This document shows positions 9,034 through 17,341 of a stretch of 64,000 nt of DNA, in pieces (position 1 is the first letter of the stretch; the number at the start of each line of letters is the position of its first letter). The notes below the pieces were generated by a model that ran no database searches, was not told the DNA's origin, and saw only the letters and a list, made by a program, of their open reading frames with translations. The translations under genes were made by a program, and so were the position numbers. Location of the stretch: contig JAJFGR010000007.1 in the NCBI GenBank assembly GCA_021776025.1, forward strand, positions 1 to 64,000. Reading direction: 5' to 3'. This DNA is from Alphaproteobacteria bacterium. Its GTDB lineage: Bacteria > Pseudomonadota > Alphaproteobacteria > Micavibrionales > Micavibrionaceae.

Positions 9034-9156
9034 GCCCTCATGTGCGCGGACATGACCGTTTCTCCACCCGGGAGGAGGGCGTAAACGCTAGTAGTAGCGC
9101 CCCTGTTTAGTCTTGGCGCTCTTAATAATCCTTAAAGACCTTCTGTGAGATCATAA
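9034..9156. repeat. dispersed repeat B, copy 1, oriT-region relic
   Basis: This block matches 22514-22615 upstream of the MobA/MobL relaxase gene. It starts with GCCCTCAT and a CCCGGG core and ends with a 42-base stretch in which GGCGCTCTTAA, AAAGAC and TTCTGTGAGATCATAA are identical. The nick-like TAAGTGCGC that follows the second copy is missing here, so this looks like a worn transfer-origin region of a lost mobilisable element. With the tRNA-Leu scar it fills the gene-free stretch 8691-9214. Confidence 0.5.
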
Positions 9157-9214
9157 GCGTGATCTATCATATTTATCAATTTTTGAAAAACCGTAATTGT
9201 CGTAATGTAAACCG

Positions 9215-10603
9215 TTAGAGGTTAACTATTACTTCTACTTTTTTGTTGTTCTGTTGTATCTGAACGCTATTAGGATGCGGATTATTTAAATTATTATAAT
9301 GTCTTATTTTTAAATATGATTCCTGTACTTTAAGATGCTCTAAATTAAAGTTTTTGTCATTTTTTTGAGATGCACATATCAAAGTGAAATGAAGGCTTTT
9401 TTTATTAGAAGATTTGAGCGTAATAAATATTTGGTACTTCACACCCTTAAGCATTAGTGATTTGCAATATTCACTTATGTTATCAATAACCTTACACATA
9501 GCTCGTTCATAACCTGTTATAAACCATTCTAAGCCTGCCTCTGATATCATGATAGGTACACGACAGTTTGCTAAGTTTTCAAATGAATTTTTTACCATGC
9601 TCTCGATTTCTGTGTCCGTAATGGAGGTTTTCTGTTCATATCGAAGGATATGTGCTCCATCATTGTAAGCCTCGTAAAACCATTCTATGAACCTTTGAGT
9701 TTCCTTATTCAGAACAGTTTGAATTCCAAGGACATATTCTGCCATTTGAATATCATTATTTTGATAAAAATCTGCTGAAATGCTTTCATAGATTTCATCT
9801 TTGGTTTTAAGACGCTTATCCAAAGTATCTAAGAAATTTTTATAATTTACTAAGACAGATTCTGTAGCTTCAATGTTTTCAAAATAACTCCCTGCGATGC
9901 TTTTGATGTTTGTTAAAATCTCTAAAATCAAAATAATTTCGTCAGAAGTATCAGTCTTCTCAGTCGTCACAGTTTTAAGCTCAGGGAGTGTCCATATAGA
10001 TCTGCTTGTTTCCAAAAGATCATTAACAGGTTTGGAAATGCTCTTTTGAATCATGTTAGCTAAAGGAAAGCTGATCAAGACTAGAACGAACAAAAGACAT
10101 CCAAACACAAAAAACATCTGAGTGCGCATTAATTCCGATACTCTTTCTAAATGGGTATAGACAAAAAGAGTGCCTAAATTCTGTAGATGCTTTTCTTGAA
10201 TTGTGCTGCTAAAGACTTCAAAATTTGAACTTCGATCCGGGGAACCGTCTTGAGCTGTTTGGCAACTTTGTTCTGGCAATTCTGATCCGAAAAAACTTGC
10301 AAACAGTTTGCCTTCCACATCATAAAGGCAGGCTTGTTTTATAGATTTATCGTGTTGAAAAGCTGATAGAATTTTATTCGCATTCTCTAAATCTCTAAAT
10401 GCTAGTGATGCGGATAAGTGATCGCCGGTGATATTTGTCGTGATCTGAAAATTAATTCTCAGTTCCTGGCGTGTTTGTGAAATATCATAATAACTTACAG
10501 CAGATAAACAAACCAGTGTAGAGGGTATACAGACAGAGAAAATAATAAATATTATTTTCCATTTTATTGAAAGTTTTGAAAATAACTTTAATGGAGCCAT
10601 CAT
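9215..10603 (-). CDS. CHASE8-HAMP membrane sensor with an unclear output domain
   Basis: The protein has a membrane helix at about 15-35, a periplasmic CHASE8-type sensor domain (about 40-155), a second helix near 160-180 and a HAMP linker (about 180-235). CHASE8-HAMP proteins are normally diguanylate cyclases or histidine kinases controlled by the periplasmic repressor YfiR, and a YfiR gene lies directly upstream. Here residues 236-462 contain no GGDEF, no recognisable phospho-accepting histidine block and no glycine-rich ATP lid. A segment near 385-425 (VIDNISEYCKS, then alternating strands) could be a degenerate HATPase fold. It is the last gene of the operon; its ATG abuts the YfiR stop codon. 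Confidence 0.65.
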   Translation of the reverse strand: MMAPLKLFSKLSIKWKIIFIIFSVCIPSTLVCLSAVSYYDISQTRQELRINFQITTNITGDHLSASLAFRDLENANKILSAFQHDKSIKQACLYDVEGKLFASFFGSELPEQSCQTAQDGSPDRSSNFEVFSSTIQEKHLQNLGTLFVYTHLERVSELMRTQMFFVFGCLLFVLVLISFPLANMIQKSISKPVNDLLETSRSIWTLPELKTVTTEKTDTSDEIILILEILTNIKSIAGSYFENIEATESVLVNYKNFLDTLDKRLKTKDEIYESISADFYQNNDIQMAEYVLGIQTVLNKETQRFIEWFYEAYNDGAHILRYEQKTSITDTEIESMVKNSFENLANCRVPIMISEAGLEWFITGYERAMCKVIDNISEYCKSLMLKGVKYQIFITLKSSNKKSLHFTLICASQKNDKNFNLEHLKVQESYLKIRHYNNLNNPHPNSVQIQQNNKKVEVIVNL

Positions 10604-11137
10604 CTATAGAACCCTTCTTGCAATTTCAAGTAACTCAGAGTTAACGAAAATGCCTTTTTCTTTAAGAAGGCTATTATTGATTTCAATTTTTATGGTGTTG
10701 TCTATGGATACAAATCCAATCGTGCCCTTTTGATAAATGAAGTCCTTCACATCGCTCACAGTAACAATCGAACGATGTGAGGATGTTTTATAAAGTATCT
10801 GCTGCATTTCAAATTCTGCTGTTTCAGATATGTAGAGGATATTGCAGCTATCAAATGTAGATGACAGGTTTTTGGATTGAATATTCAGCGCACCGCTTAA
10901 ACCAGAGTTTTCTGTAATTTGAACGAGTTTTGCGCCTAATGCATCGTCGCCCACAACACAAATTTTTAGAGCGTCCTCTGAATTTTCCCACGAGATAAAC
11001 TGGGAAAGATTAACAAGATAAAGAGCTTTAATATATTCCGGATCATGGGAAGGGGGTTTGTCGCCTTCCGCCACGCAAACTGAAACATTATGTAGAATCG
11101 TGATGCAAAAAAATAAAAGCACCAGAAAATATTTCAT
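10604..11137 (-). CDS. YfiR-family periplasmic protein (DUF4154)
   Basis: YfiR proteins sit in the periplasm and hold a CHASE8-type sensor inactive until a signal, often redox or envelope stress, arrives. This 177-residue product begins with a signal peptide (MKYFLVLLFF) and carries the family landmarks. These are an early YIKALYLVNLSQFISW, then ICVVGDDALG, SCNILYISE, the hallmark TVSDVKDF and GTIGFVSIDN, and the ending NSELLEIARRV. I place the start at 11137; an ATG nine codons further upstream has no ribosome site. The mature chain keeps one cysteine (C118, in the SCNILYIS strand), so the disulfides of Pseudomonas YfiR cannot form. It is followed directly by the CHASE8 gene. Confidence 0.85.
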   Translation of the reverse strand: MKYFLVLLFFCITILHNVSVCVAEGDKPPSHDPEYIKALYLVNLSQFISWENSEDALKICVVGDDALGAKLVQITENSGLSGALNIQSKNLSSTFDSCNILYISETAEFEMQQILYKTSSHRSIVTVSDVKDFIYQKGTIGFVSIDNTIKIEINNSLLKEKGIFVNSELLEIARRVL

Positions 11138-11221
11138 GTTTTGAGTTCTCTCAAACTTTGACATTTATAAAGCCAAAGGGAAGATATTTGATACCTACCC
11201 TTTGGCTATTATAGATAAAAT

Positions 11222-11896
11222 TTATGCGACTTTTTGAAGCTTTTGGTAGCCATCGTCAGTGACATCAAGCATCATGGTGCTCCAAAGTGCGCTTGCTTGT
11301 TTCGCTGCAGCAACAGCCATAGTTGGATTATCTTCAATATGTTTTCTTAACATACCCATCAAGATTTTGCCATGCGCAAGGTCTTCTTTCGCATGAGCGC
11401 AGATCCATCTTTTTTCTTTAGATCCAAGACACAATCTCTCAACAAAACCCGCAACGTCATCCTGAAGGTATTTGGCAACGTTTTCAAATACATAAAGCAT
11501 TGCCAGATAACCGTTATCATGCCGGCCTTGCAACGAAATCCAAAAATCGTTAATCGCTACCACAGTTTCCGGTGTCTCGTTAGAAGGGGTGACACCAAAA
11601 GCCTCGAGATCTTTCAACGCGAGTCTATAGTGCAAGGCTTCGGCAGTATCAAACTCCATGAAAAGCTTTTTTATGTCTTCTCCTTGGACATGTTTAGCGG
11701 CGGTCGCACATTTCTGTCCGGATTCAAGTGTGTAGTGATACATCACATCCAAAAAGTAAATGTAAGCCTTCTCATCGGCGTATTTTAAAAACTCTCTTGC
11801 CACTTCAGCTGCTGATTTCGCACAAGACTCGACCTCAGTTATTGCTTGCAATGCTCTTTTAGAGAGATTTTCTGTTGGTGTTGCTTTAGTAGTCAT
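11222..11896 (-). CDS. haem-oxygenase-fold / TenA-PqqC-like protein, possible metal oxidase
   Basis: The helical 224-residue protein has the features of the haem-oxygenase-like superfamily that includes TenA, PqqC and the iron-dependent HDO oxidases. It has an early Y-H-Y-T-L-E-S helix, a D-T-A-E-A-L-H helix and a late A-K-E-D-L-A-H-G helix that could supply carboxylate and histidine ligands. The substrate is unknown. The start ATG at 11896 is chosen for its AGGAG site; the frame stays open 72 codons further up without a ribosome site. The 234 bases before it (11897-12130) hold no other gene and may be a leader. It lies between the receptor genes and YfiR in one operon. Confidence 0.6.
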   Translation of the reverse strand: MTTKATPTENLSKRALQAITEVESCAKSAAEVAREFLKYADEKAYIYFLDVMYHYTLESGQKCATAAKHVQGEDIKKLFMEFDTAEALHYRLALKDLEAFGVTPSNETPETVVAINDFWISLQGRHDNGYLAMLYVFENVAKYLQDDVAGFVERLCLGSKEKRWICAHAKEDLAHGKILMGMLRKHIEDNPTMAVAAAKQASALWSTMMLDVTDDGYQKLQKVA

Positions 11897-12130
11897 GGTA
11901 TTACTCCTTTTCAAAGTACTAGTGTTGAGGCTGGGTTTAAGGAATGCTTTTCTGGCGCCTCTGTCAGAAAATGCACTGTAAGACTGGAAGTGTGGACGTG
12001 ATAGGTCCGAAAGGTCTTGCTGATTTAAACTCACCTCAACCATTTTTATATGTTTCCAGCCTGTTCTTATTAAAAAAGTTAACAAACATCCAAATGTTCC
12101 CAAAATAACCATTGGTTTTTGCTTTCTTTA

Positions 12131-12418
12131 TTACCCCCTTCTTTCTTGATTGCCCAGCCGCCGATCAGAAACTTTGGCTTCGATTTTCTCTGGTGTTTTT
12201 TTGCGGCCGCGCTCCTTGAGTCTTATATCCAGGTGAATCTGACTGGGAGCTTCGGTGTATTGGAGATCATCCAAAAAACTAAAATTCATATCGATATCTA
12301 AATCGAAACGTTTTATGGAATTTCTTATTTTATTAAACCCAATTTCGATGGTTTTTTCTATTTCGTTCAAGGTAGATAATTGATCTTTCTGACTATTTTT
12401 TAACAACTCAGTATTCAT
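12131..12418 (-). CDS. 95-residue hypothetical protein of the receptor operon
   Basis: A small, highly charged protein without signal peptide or membrane segment. The first 40 residues form a predicted amphipathic helix (LSTLNEIEKTIEIGFNKI). The middle has an alternating strand-like stretch (APSQIHLDIRLKERG) and the tail is basic. I do not recognise a family. It is preceded by a good GAGG site and lies 18 bases after the TonB receptor gene, so it is very likely co-transcribed. Being specific to this operon, it could be a binding partner or a substrate of the neighbouring enzymes, but nothing in the sequence proves this. Confidence 0.6.
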   Translation of the reverse strand: MNTELLKNSQKDQLSTLNEIEKTIEIGFNKIRNSIKRFDLDIDMNFSFLDDLQYTEAPSQIHLDIRLKERGRKKTPEKIEAKVSDRRLGNQERRG

Positions 12419-12436
12419 AATATTTTCCTCAGTGTA

Positions 12437-14431
12437 CTAAAAGTTAAGGTCGAGTTTTACAAACATACTTCTGTCGACTTCGGCAGGAGAACCGTAAAGG
12501 AAAGGTTTAAACTCTGGATGTGACGGTTTCAGAAGGTTTAGCCCGACTAGACTAACTTCAATACCTTCTCGTGGTTTCCAGCCCAATCTCGTGTCAAACC
12601 TTGTATAGCTGGGTATATCAAATGCCTCTAATTCATCGACAAAAGAAAAATTGGTGTCCAGTTCGAAGTTATTTGGAAGATTAACTCGCGATAAGAGCGA
12701 GAATTGTTGCTCAGGTGTTTTGAGCTCTTCATCTGGGATGGATGTGTCATTACTTTTCTTATCTGCATGAAGAGCAAGATCTATATAGCTGTAATTTGCC
12801 GTAAGGCTCCAGTTTTTAAGGGGTACATATTTTGCTTCAATTTCAAATCCGTAAGCTTCACCAGAACCAAAATTTTCTGTAATTAGCGCTGCAATCGTAC
12901 CGGTACTAGGAAAAGGTGAAACTCCCGGCTCAAAAGTTCTGAGATTATCGTAAATATTCAAAAAAACCGAAGTGTCAAAAGCCAGTTTCTGCGTTGCTTT
13001 ATATCTATGACCCAATTCAAAAGCTGTCAGATCTTCTGATTTGTAATCTGAGTTTCCTGCCAGTCTTACAAAGCCACCAGGCGTACTTGCCGCAATGAGT
13101 GATATGCTTTGCTCGGCTATAGTGGGCGTGCGCACCGCTCTTGATACAGCGCCCCAAACAGTTTGTTTATTGGATGGATACCATGCAAATCGCGCATTAG
13201 GTTGAAATTCAAAATCTGTAAAATAGTGATGTTCAATCTTTGCTCCGACAATAAAGTGTAATACATCCGGTATTGCTTTGTATTCATTTTGTACAAAACC
13301 GCTATAAATATTTCCTGAAATATCGTCAGGAAAATACTCTAAATAGCTTTGGCCGTTTGAGAGCGTTCTGCTTTCTAAGCTATCTCGTATATGACGATAA
13401 CCCAGACCCCATATCAATTCGTTTTTAGAGTTAAGTTTTCTTGTGTTGTGATAATTGATATCGAATGTGAGGGCCTGTAACTTAAGTAAGTTATCAGAAT
13501 CTCTTTCATGGTAATCAATATAAGATTGTATTTTTTGATGTGTTTCGAATCCTTGTTTTTCCCAATTTCCAAGCAAGTGAAAACCCTGTGTCTTTTCGCT
13601 CTCCGATACTGAAGCTGTAACTGCTGGGGTTATTAACCCCGGAAAATTCTGGGTTTGATCAAGATCGCCGGAATAAAGCTCTCCAGATAAATTCCACTCA
13701 GTGTTTGAAGGCAGGTCGGAATCCACTCGAAAACCTACCTTGTATTGCTTCCATTGATCATCATTACCTGTTTGATCGGCGAGATTGGTTAATTCATCTT
13801 TTCCCAATGCTTTTGAATATACCCTATAAAATGTTTCATTATTAATCTGTCCACCATGTCTTAATTCAAGTGTGCCATCTTCTTGGTTACCATAAAGGAG
13901 AGAGGCGTACGTACCTTGGGTATTTTGCGCTTTTTTAGTGATAATATTTATCACACCATTAACGGCATTAGAGCCCCATATGGTTGCGCCAGGACCTCTG
14001 ATCACTTCAATTCTGTCTACATCAGCTAAAACAGTGTCTTGAATATCCCAGAATACTCCTGAGAATACGGGCGTATAAATAGACCTGCCATCAATAAGGA
14101 CCAAAAGCTTATTTGAATACTGCCTGTTAAAACCTCTTGAAGATATTGCCCATCTGTTTGAGTCGATCTGAGCTACGTTAATACCTGGGGTATATCTCAA
14201 TGCCTCAGGAATAGATGTTGCGCCAGATCTTCTTATATCTTCTTGTGTTACGACGCTTATGGAGGATGCCGTTTTAAATTGTATCTCCGGCTTTTTCGTA
14301 ACTGTAGTGACATAAGTTTCTGAGAGCTCTGCAAAGCTTGGTAACTGAGCATTGTAATTTGTTTCAGCATAAGCTGAAGTAGAAATAAGAATTAAAAATA
14401 ACAACGCAGAAGCTTTTTTTATCATTTGCAT
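12437..14431 (-). CDS. TonB-dependent outer-membrane receptor
   Basis: The 664-residue product has a signal peptide (MQMIKKASALLFLILISTSAYA), a plug domain (about 40-165) and a 22-strand barrel ending in aromatic LDLNF. The plug carries SISVVTQEDIRRSGATSIPEALRY, VLIDGRS and RIEVIRGPGATIWGSNAVNGVINIITK, which are classic for this family. Such receptors import siderophores, haem, B12 or sugars using the proton motive force through TonB. Receptors paired with YfiR and CHASE8 proteins form a recurrent gene arrangement, so the ligand may also be the signal. The start overlaps the upstream GNAT gene by 10 bases. No TonB or ExbBD gene is in the window. Confidence 0.92.
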   Translation of the reverse strand: MQMIKKASALLFLILISTSAYAETNYNAQLPSFAELSETYVTTVTKKPEIQFKTASSISVVTQEDIRRSGATSIPEALRYTPGINVAQIDSNRWAISSRGFNRQYSNKLLVLIDGRSIYTPVFSGVFWDIQDTVLADVDRIEVIRGPGATIWGSNAVNGVINIITKKAQNTQGTYASLLYGNQEDGTLELRHGGQINNETFYRVYSKALGKDELTNLADQTGNDDQWKQYKVGFRVDSDLPSNTEWNLSGELYSGDLDQTQNFPGLITPAVTASVSESEKTQGFHLLGNWEKQGFETHQKIQSYIDYHERDSDNLLKLQALTFDINYHNTRKLNSKNELIWGLGYRHIRDSLESRTLSNGQSYLEYFPDDISGNIYSGFVQNEYKAIPDVLHFIVGAKIEHHYFTDFEFQPNARFAWYPSNKQTVWGAVSRAVRTPTIAEQSISLIAASTPGGFVRLAGNSDYKSEDLTAFELGHRYKATQKLAFDTSVFLNIYDNLRTFEPGVSPFPSTGTIAALITENFGSGEAYGFEIEAKYVPLKNWSLTANYSYIDLALHADKKSNDTSIPDEELKTPEQQFSLLSRVNLPNNFELDTNFSFVDELEAFDIPSYTRFDTRLGWKPREGIEVSLVGLNLLKPSHPEFKPFLYGSPAEVDRSMFVKLDLNF

Positions 14432-15111
14432 TTTTTTTCTCCAAGAAAAGAAACTGGTTTATCCAAAATGTTTCCATGGTTTCTTATGCCTTTCCAATGA
14501 TCAGGCAATTCTAAACTTGATATGCAGACTTTGAGCTCACCATATTTTCCTTTTTTATCAGGGATTTCTATATCTTTATGGATCTTATATTCAAAAGGTA
14601 ATCCAATTGCTTTTGCCGCCTGCTTATTGCATCTGGCTTGAGCTAAAGAAGAAATGGAAAATAAATACTTGTAACCCTTAGCTATGGAATACGAGACCAT
14701 TTCAGTGAAAATGTAATGAAGCAAATCTAAGCTTCTAAAGCTTTTCACAACAGCAAGCCGTGTAAATTCACAATACGGCACATCTTTTAGTTGAAACTCA
14801 GGAAACAAATCCTCAAGGGATAACTCATCGCTATCCATAGGAATGCCTTTTGAATCTTCTGGAAACTTTCCGACAATTCTGGCACCCCCAATTACTATAT
14901 CCTTGTATGTAACAAGTAAAGTGTCAGAAACGGGATCATAAGCATGCTCGCTTCTATCAAAAACTCTTGGTAGGCCCTTTATTTCTCCATAACACGCGGC
15001 TCTCACGTCATCAAATTCAGTGAGCATATTCTGGTTTTTTGTGAAAAATGGAAAAATATCGCTTTGCAATCGGCAAAACTCATCTCCTGTACTGGTAAAT
15101 TCTTTTCTCAT
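14422..15111 (-). CDS. GNAT-fold N-acyltransferase, LuxI/PEP-CTERM-associated type
   Basis: The 229-residue protein shows the layout of acyl-homoserine-lactone synthases and related acyltransferases. There is an R-A-A-C-Y near 38, then D-x-V-S-D-T-L-L-V and GGARIVGKFP, then CEFTRLAVVKSFR near 120. This resembles the E-(F/S)-x-R-x-A-V motif of LuxI proteins. It probably transfers an acyl chain to an amine, but neither substrate can be read from the sequence. I prefer the ATG at 15111; the frame extends five codons to a GTG. It is the first gene of the operon and overlaps the receptor gene. A LuxR partner is not present; an XRE regulator is divergent. Confidence 0.6.
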   Translation of the reverse strand: MRKEFTSTGDEFCRLQSDIFPFFTKNQNMLTEFDDVRAACYGEIKGLPRVFDRSEHAYDPVSDTLLVTYKDIVIGGARIVGKFPEDSKGIPMDSDELSLEDLFPEFQLKDVPYCEFTRLAVVKSFRSLDLLHYIFTEMVSYSIAKGYKYLFSISSLAQARCNKQAAKAIGLPFEYKIHKDIEIPDKKGKYGELKVCISSLELPDHWKGIRNHGNILDKPVSFLGEKKCK

Positions 15112-15184
15112 TACTATAATACCCACGCAGTTACACAGTGCTGTCTCAGCTTGGTAAACAAAGCCGGAACATCTTTAATTCAGA

Positions 15185-15212
15185 ATTACAACCATAAGTT
15201 TATTGCTGTCAA
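15185..15212 (-). promoter_or_regulatory. sigma-70 promoter of the GNAT-receptor operon
   Basis: On the minus strand a perfect TTGACA (15212-15207) is followed after 16 bases by TGTAAT (15190-15185), five of six for the -10 box. Transcription would start near 15178 and run into the acyltransferase gene. A second, weaker candidate lies upstream, TTGACT at about 15262-15267 with TAGATT 18 bases downstream. The region is shared with the divergent XRE gene. Confidence 0.6.
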
Positions 15213-15327
15213 CAAAAAAAGAACAGGCCACGAACAAATCTAGGATCTGCATACATATGTAGTCAATACAAGGAGGGGGTATAATGATTGTAATTTTTTT
15301 ATTTTACAGAATATTTAATGGGATATA

Positions 15328-15756
15328 ATGAGATTTATGACGAGCGAAGTAAAAACTAAAGGCAAGCCTAATGAGATGGATGTTCATGTCGGACAGCGCC
15401 TTAGAGTACAACGTGTCCTTTTCGGTCTTAGCCAAGAAAAACTGGCTGAGGCAATCGGGATTACTTTTCAACAAATTCAAAAATACGAATGCGGAAAAAA
15501 CCGCATCAGTGCAGGACGTTTATTTGATATAAGTAAAATACTCGATGTTCCGGTGAGTTATTTCTTTGAACATTTTGGGAGATTCCCTTCGAGTGCTCAC
15601 GTGGCGCAAGGACTTTTAGACAATGATCAGGATGAAGACATTATGAGTAGTAAAGAGACCCTCAATCTTGTTAGCGCCTATTATTCCATAGAAGACCTGG
15701 AAGCGCGAAAAGATATATTGAAGATCATCAAGTCATTTTCAAAAAAAAATGTATAG
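15328..15756 (+). CDS. XRE-family transcriptional regulator
   Basis: The product has one helix-turn-helix of the Cro/CI type at residues 21-78 (VGQRLRVQRVLFGLSQEKLAEAIGITFQQIQKYECGKNRIS). It is followed by a short tail without a recognisable sensor. This single-domain form is common in alphaproteobacteria. A TATAAT stands directly before the first ATG (15322-15327), so the second ATG, three codons in, may be used on a nearly leaderless transcript. It is divergent from the receptor operon and upstream of the integrase, so it could regulate either. Confidence 0.8.
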   Translation: MRFMTSEVKTKGKPNEMDVHVGQRLRVQRVLFGLSQEKLAEAIGITFQQIQKYECGKNRISAGRLFDISKILDVPVSYFFEHFGRFPSSAHVAQGLLDNDQDEDIMSSKETLNLVSAYYSIEDLEARKDILKIIKSFSKKNV

Positions 15757-15840
15757 GTCAGCTCCATAAAACTAATTAAGCGCTTCATTTTTAGATCTCA
15801 GCTTATATACAGATTCATAAAAATTTTTACAAACCCAATC

Positions 15841-15879
15841 AAAACAATAGAATATACAGATGTCATCTGACTTAAAATC
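15841..15879. repeat. 39-bp repeat shared with 30190-30228, attP-like
   Basis: The sequence equals 30190-30228 except for one base. It contains the near-palindrome CAGATGTCATCTG (15857-15869) and runs straight into GACTTAAAATC, the first 11 bases of the tRNA-Leu(UAA) anticodon loop core. In the second copy the match to tRNA-Leu continues to 16 bases. Both copies lie beside tyrosine integrase genes, so this looks like a P-arm joined to a core site. Confidence 0.6.
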
Positions 15880-15985
15880 ACTTTACATAGACCAAAATCA
15901 CAAAAAATTTCAATTAAATCAATATGATAAAAGTTTTAACTTTTACATATTATACTTACACATGTCTTACACACTTTTTATATTC

Positions 15986-16020
15986 CAGATGTCATCTGAT
16001 TTTTTGTCAGATGACATCTG
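15986..16020. promoter_or_regulatory. 14-bp inverted repeat before the integrase start
   Basis: CAGATGTCATCTGA (15986-15999) and its exact complement (16007-16020) surround a 7-base T-rich loop. Each arm is itself a near-palindrome, CAGATGwCATCTG, which also occurs at 15857 and 30206. The pair ends 23 bases before the preferred integrase ATG. It may be a regulator or excisionase operator, or an RNA hairpin limiting integrase expression. CTTACACA repeats stand just upstream (15955 and 15966). Confidence 0.6.
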
Positions 16021-16043
16021 CAAAATCTGCTGGAGTTAAGAAG

Positions 16044-17288
16044 ATGCAACAAGAAACACACTCTTTCATGGATGGAAAAGTTCACGTTTATAAACGTGAC
16101 AACTCCCGCTTCTGGCAATGTGCCACCTATATGAACGGACGCAATCACCGCGTTTCAACAAAAGAAGAAAGCCTTACTCTTGCAAGAGAGTTCGCGCGCG
16201 AATGGTATATGGCGGTTTACGTAGACTTTAAACGCCAAACCCATAGCAGCCGAACCACCCAACTGCTCGAAAAGTTTGATCCTTTGGATACATCCAAACC
16301 CGAGCCAATAACAAAGCCTCAGAAATCCTCCGGCTATACATTCGCTCAAGCCGCCGAGAAATTTATCGGCGAATATGAATTGAGCGTAGCCGGACAACGC
16401 AACGAACGTTACGCCAAATCTCATGAACGGCGTTTGCTGCTTCACTTAATCCCATTCTTTGGCGATATGCCTATAAAAGACATTAACGCTGGCTTGATGC
16501 AGGAACATCGTATCAGACGAACTCAGAACGGATTTAATGGTAAAATTCCTACACGCAGCACACTGCATCACGAAACGGTTACTATGCGTTTAGTGCTTAA
16601 AACAGCGCACCGTTACGGCTGGATAGATGCCGTGCCGGACATTTCCCCACCCTACAAAACATCAGGGAAAGTTGCACACCGAGCATGGTTTGCACCAGAA
16701 GAATACAAAACGCTTTACGAAGGAACGCGAGAACTCGCAAAAAATCCGACATTAGAACGTTACAGAACGGTCTACGAGGATTTACACGACTACGTGCTAT
16801 TCATGGCGAACACTGGGTTACGGCCTGACGAGGCCGGACGCCTTGAATACAGGGATGTCACACCCGTGACAGACCAAGATACTGGCGAACGCCTTTTAGA
16901 AATTGAGGTGCGCGGTAAGCGCGGCATTGGACACTGTAAAAGCATGACGGGGGCTATTCTGCCGTTTCAGCGGATGCAAGAACGCCATAACGGCCAACCG
17001 ATGGATAAAATCTTCGGCAAGACCCCATGTCTTTTAAACAAGGTTCTGGAAGATCTAGATCTCAAAACAGACCGCGATGGAAATATACGAACGGCTTACA
17101 GCCTTCGTCACACCTACATCTGCTTACGCTTGATGGAAGGTGCGGACATTTACCAAGTGGCCAAGAATTGCCGCACCAGCGTTGAGATGATTGAGAAATA
17201 CTATGCTGTTCATCTCAAAAACACGCTGGACGCTTCGGCGATCAATGTCAGGAAGCCCAAGAGAAAGCCGCGAAAATCAGACGAATAA
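16044..17288 (+). CDS. tyrosine-type site-specific integrase
   Basis: The enzyme cuts and rejoins DNA at att sites through a tyrosine. The core-binding domain spans about 60-170 and the catalytic domain about 185-395. I see the first arginine in NTGLRPDEAGRLEY, the YSLRHTY box with R and H, and the nucleophile in MIEKYYAVHL near the end. The start at 16044 (414 residues) is preferred because GGAG stands 8 bases upstream. A longer frame opens at 15924 but would run through the CTTACACA repeats and the palindrome. The gene ends 53 bases before the tRNA-Leu gene and points towards it. That is the reverse of the usual order, in which the integrase follows the tRNA 3' end. Confidence 0.9.
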   Translation: MQQETHSFMDGKVHVYKRDNSRFWQCATYMNGRNHRVSTKEESLTLAREFAREWYMAVYVDFKRQTHSSRTTQLLEKFDPLDTSKPEPITKPQKSSGYTFAQAAEKFIGEYELSVAGQRNERYAKSHERRLLLHLIPFFGDMPIKDINAGLMQEHRIRRTQNGFNGKIPTRSTLHHETVTMRLVLKTAHRYGWIDAVPDISPPYKTSGKVAHRAWFAPEEYKTLYEGTRELAKNPTLERYRTVYEDLHDYVLFMANTGLRPDEAGRLEYRDVTPVTDQDTGERLLEIEVRGKRGIGHCKSMTGAILPFQRMQERHNGQPMDKIFGKTPCLLNKVLEDLDLKTDRDGNIRTAYSLRHTYICLRLMEGADIYQVAKNCRTSVEMIEKYYAVHLKNTLDASAINVRKPKRKPRKSDE

Positions 17289-17341
17289 AAGATTTAGTGG
17301 CTTGAATAAACAGCAACATCCCCTTATCAATAACCTTGGAT

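Noticed and set aside
11897-12112. Seventy-two-codon extension of the haem-oxygenase-fold gene
   Set aside because: No ribosome site at the distal ATG and a strong AGGAG before 11896; the extension has no protein-like similarity.
15924-16043. Forty-codon N-terminal extension of the integrase
   Set aside because: It would translate through CTTACACA repeats and a perfect 14-bp hairpin, while a good GGAG site stands before the ATG at 16044.
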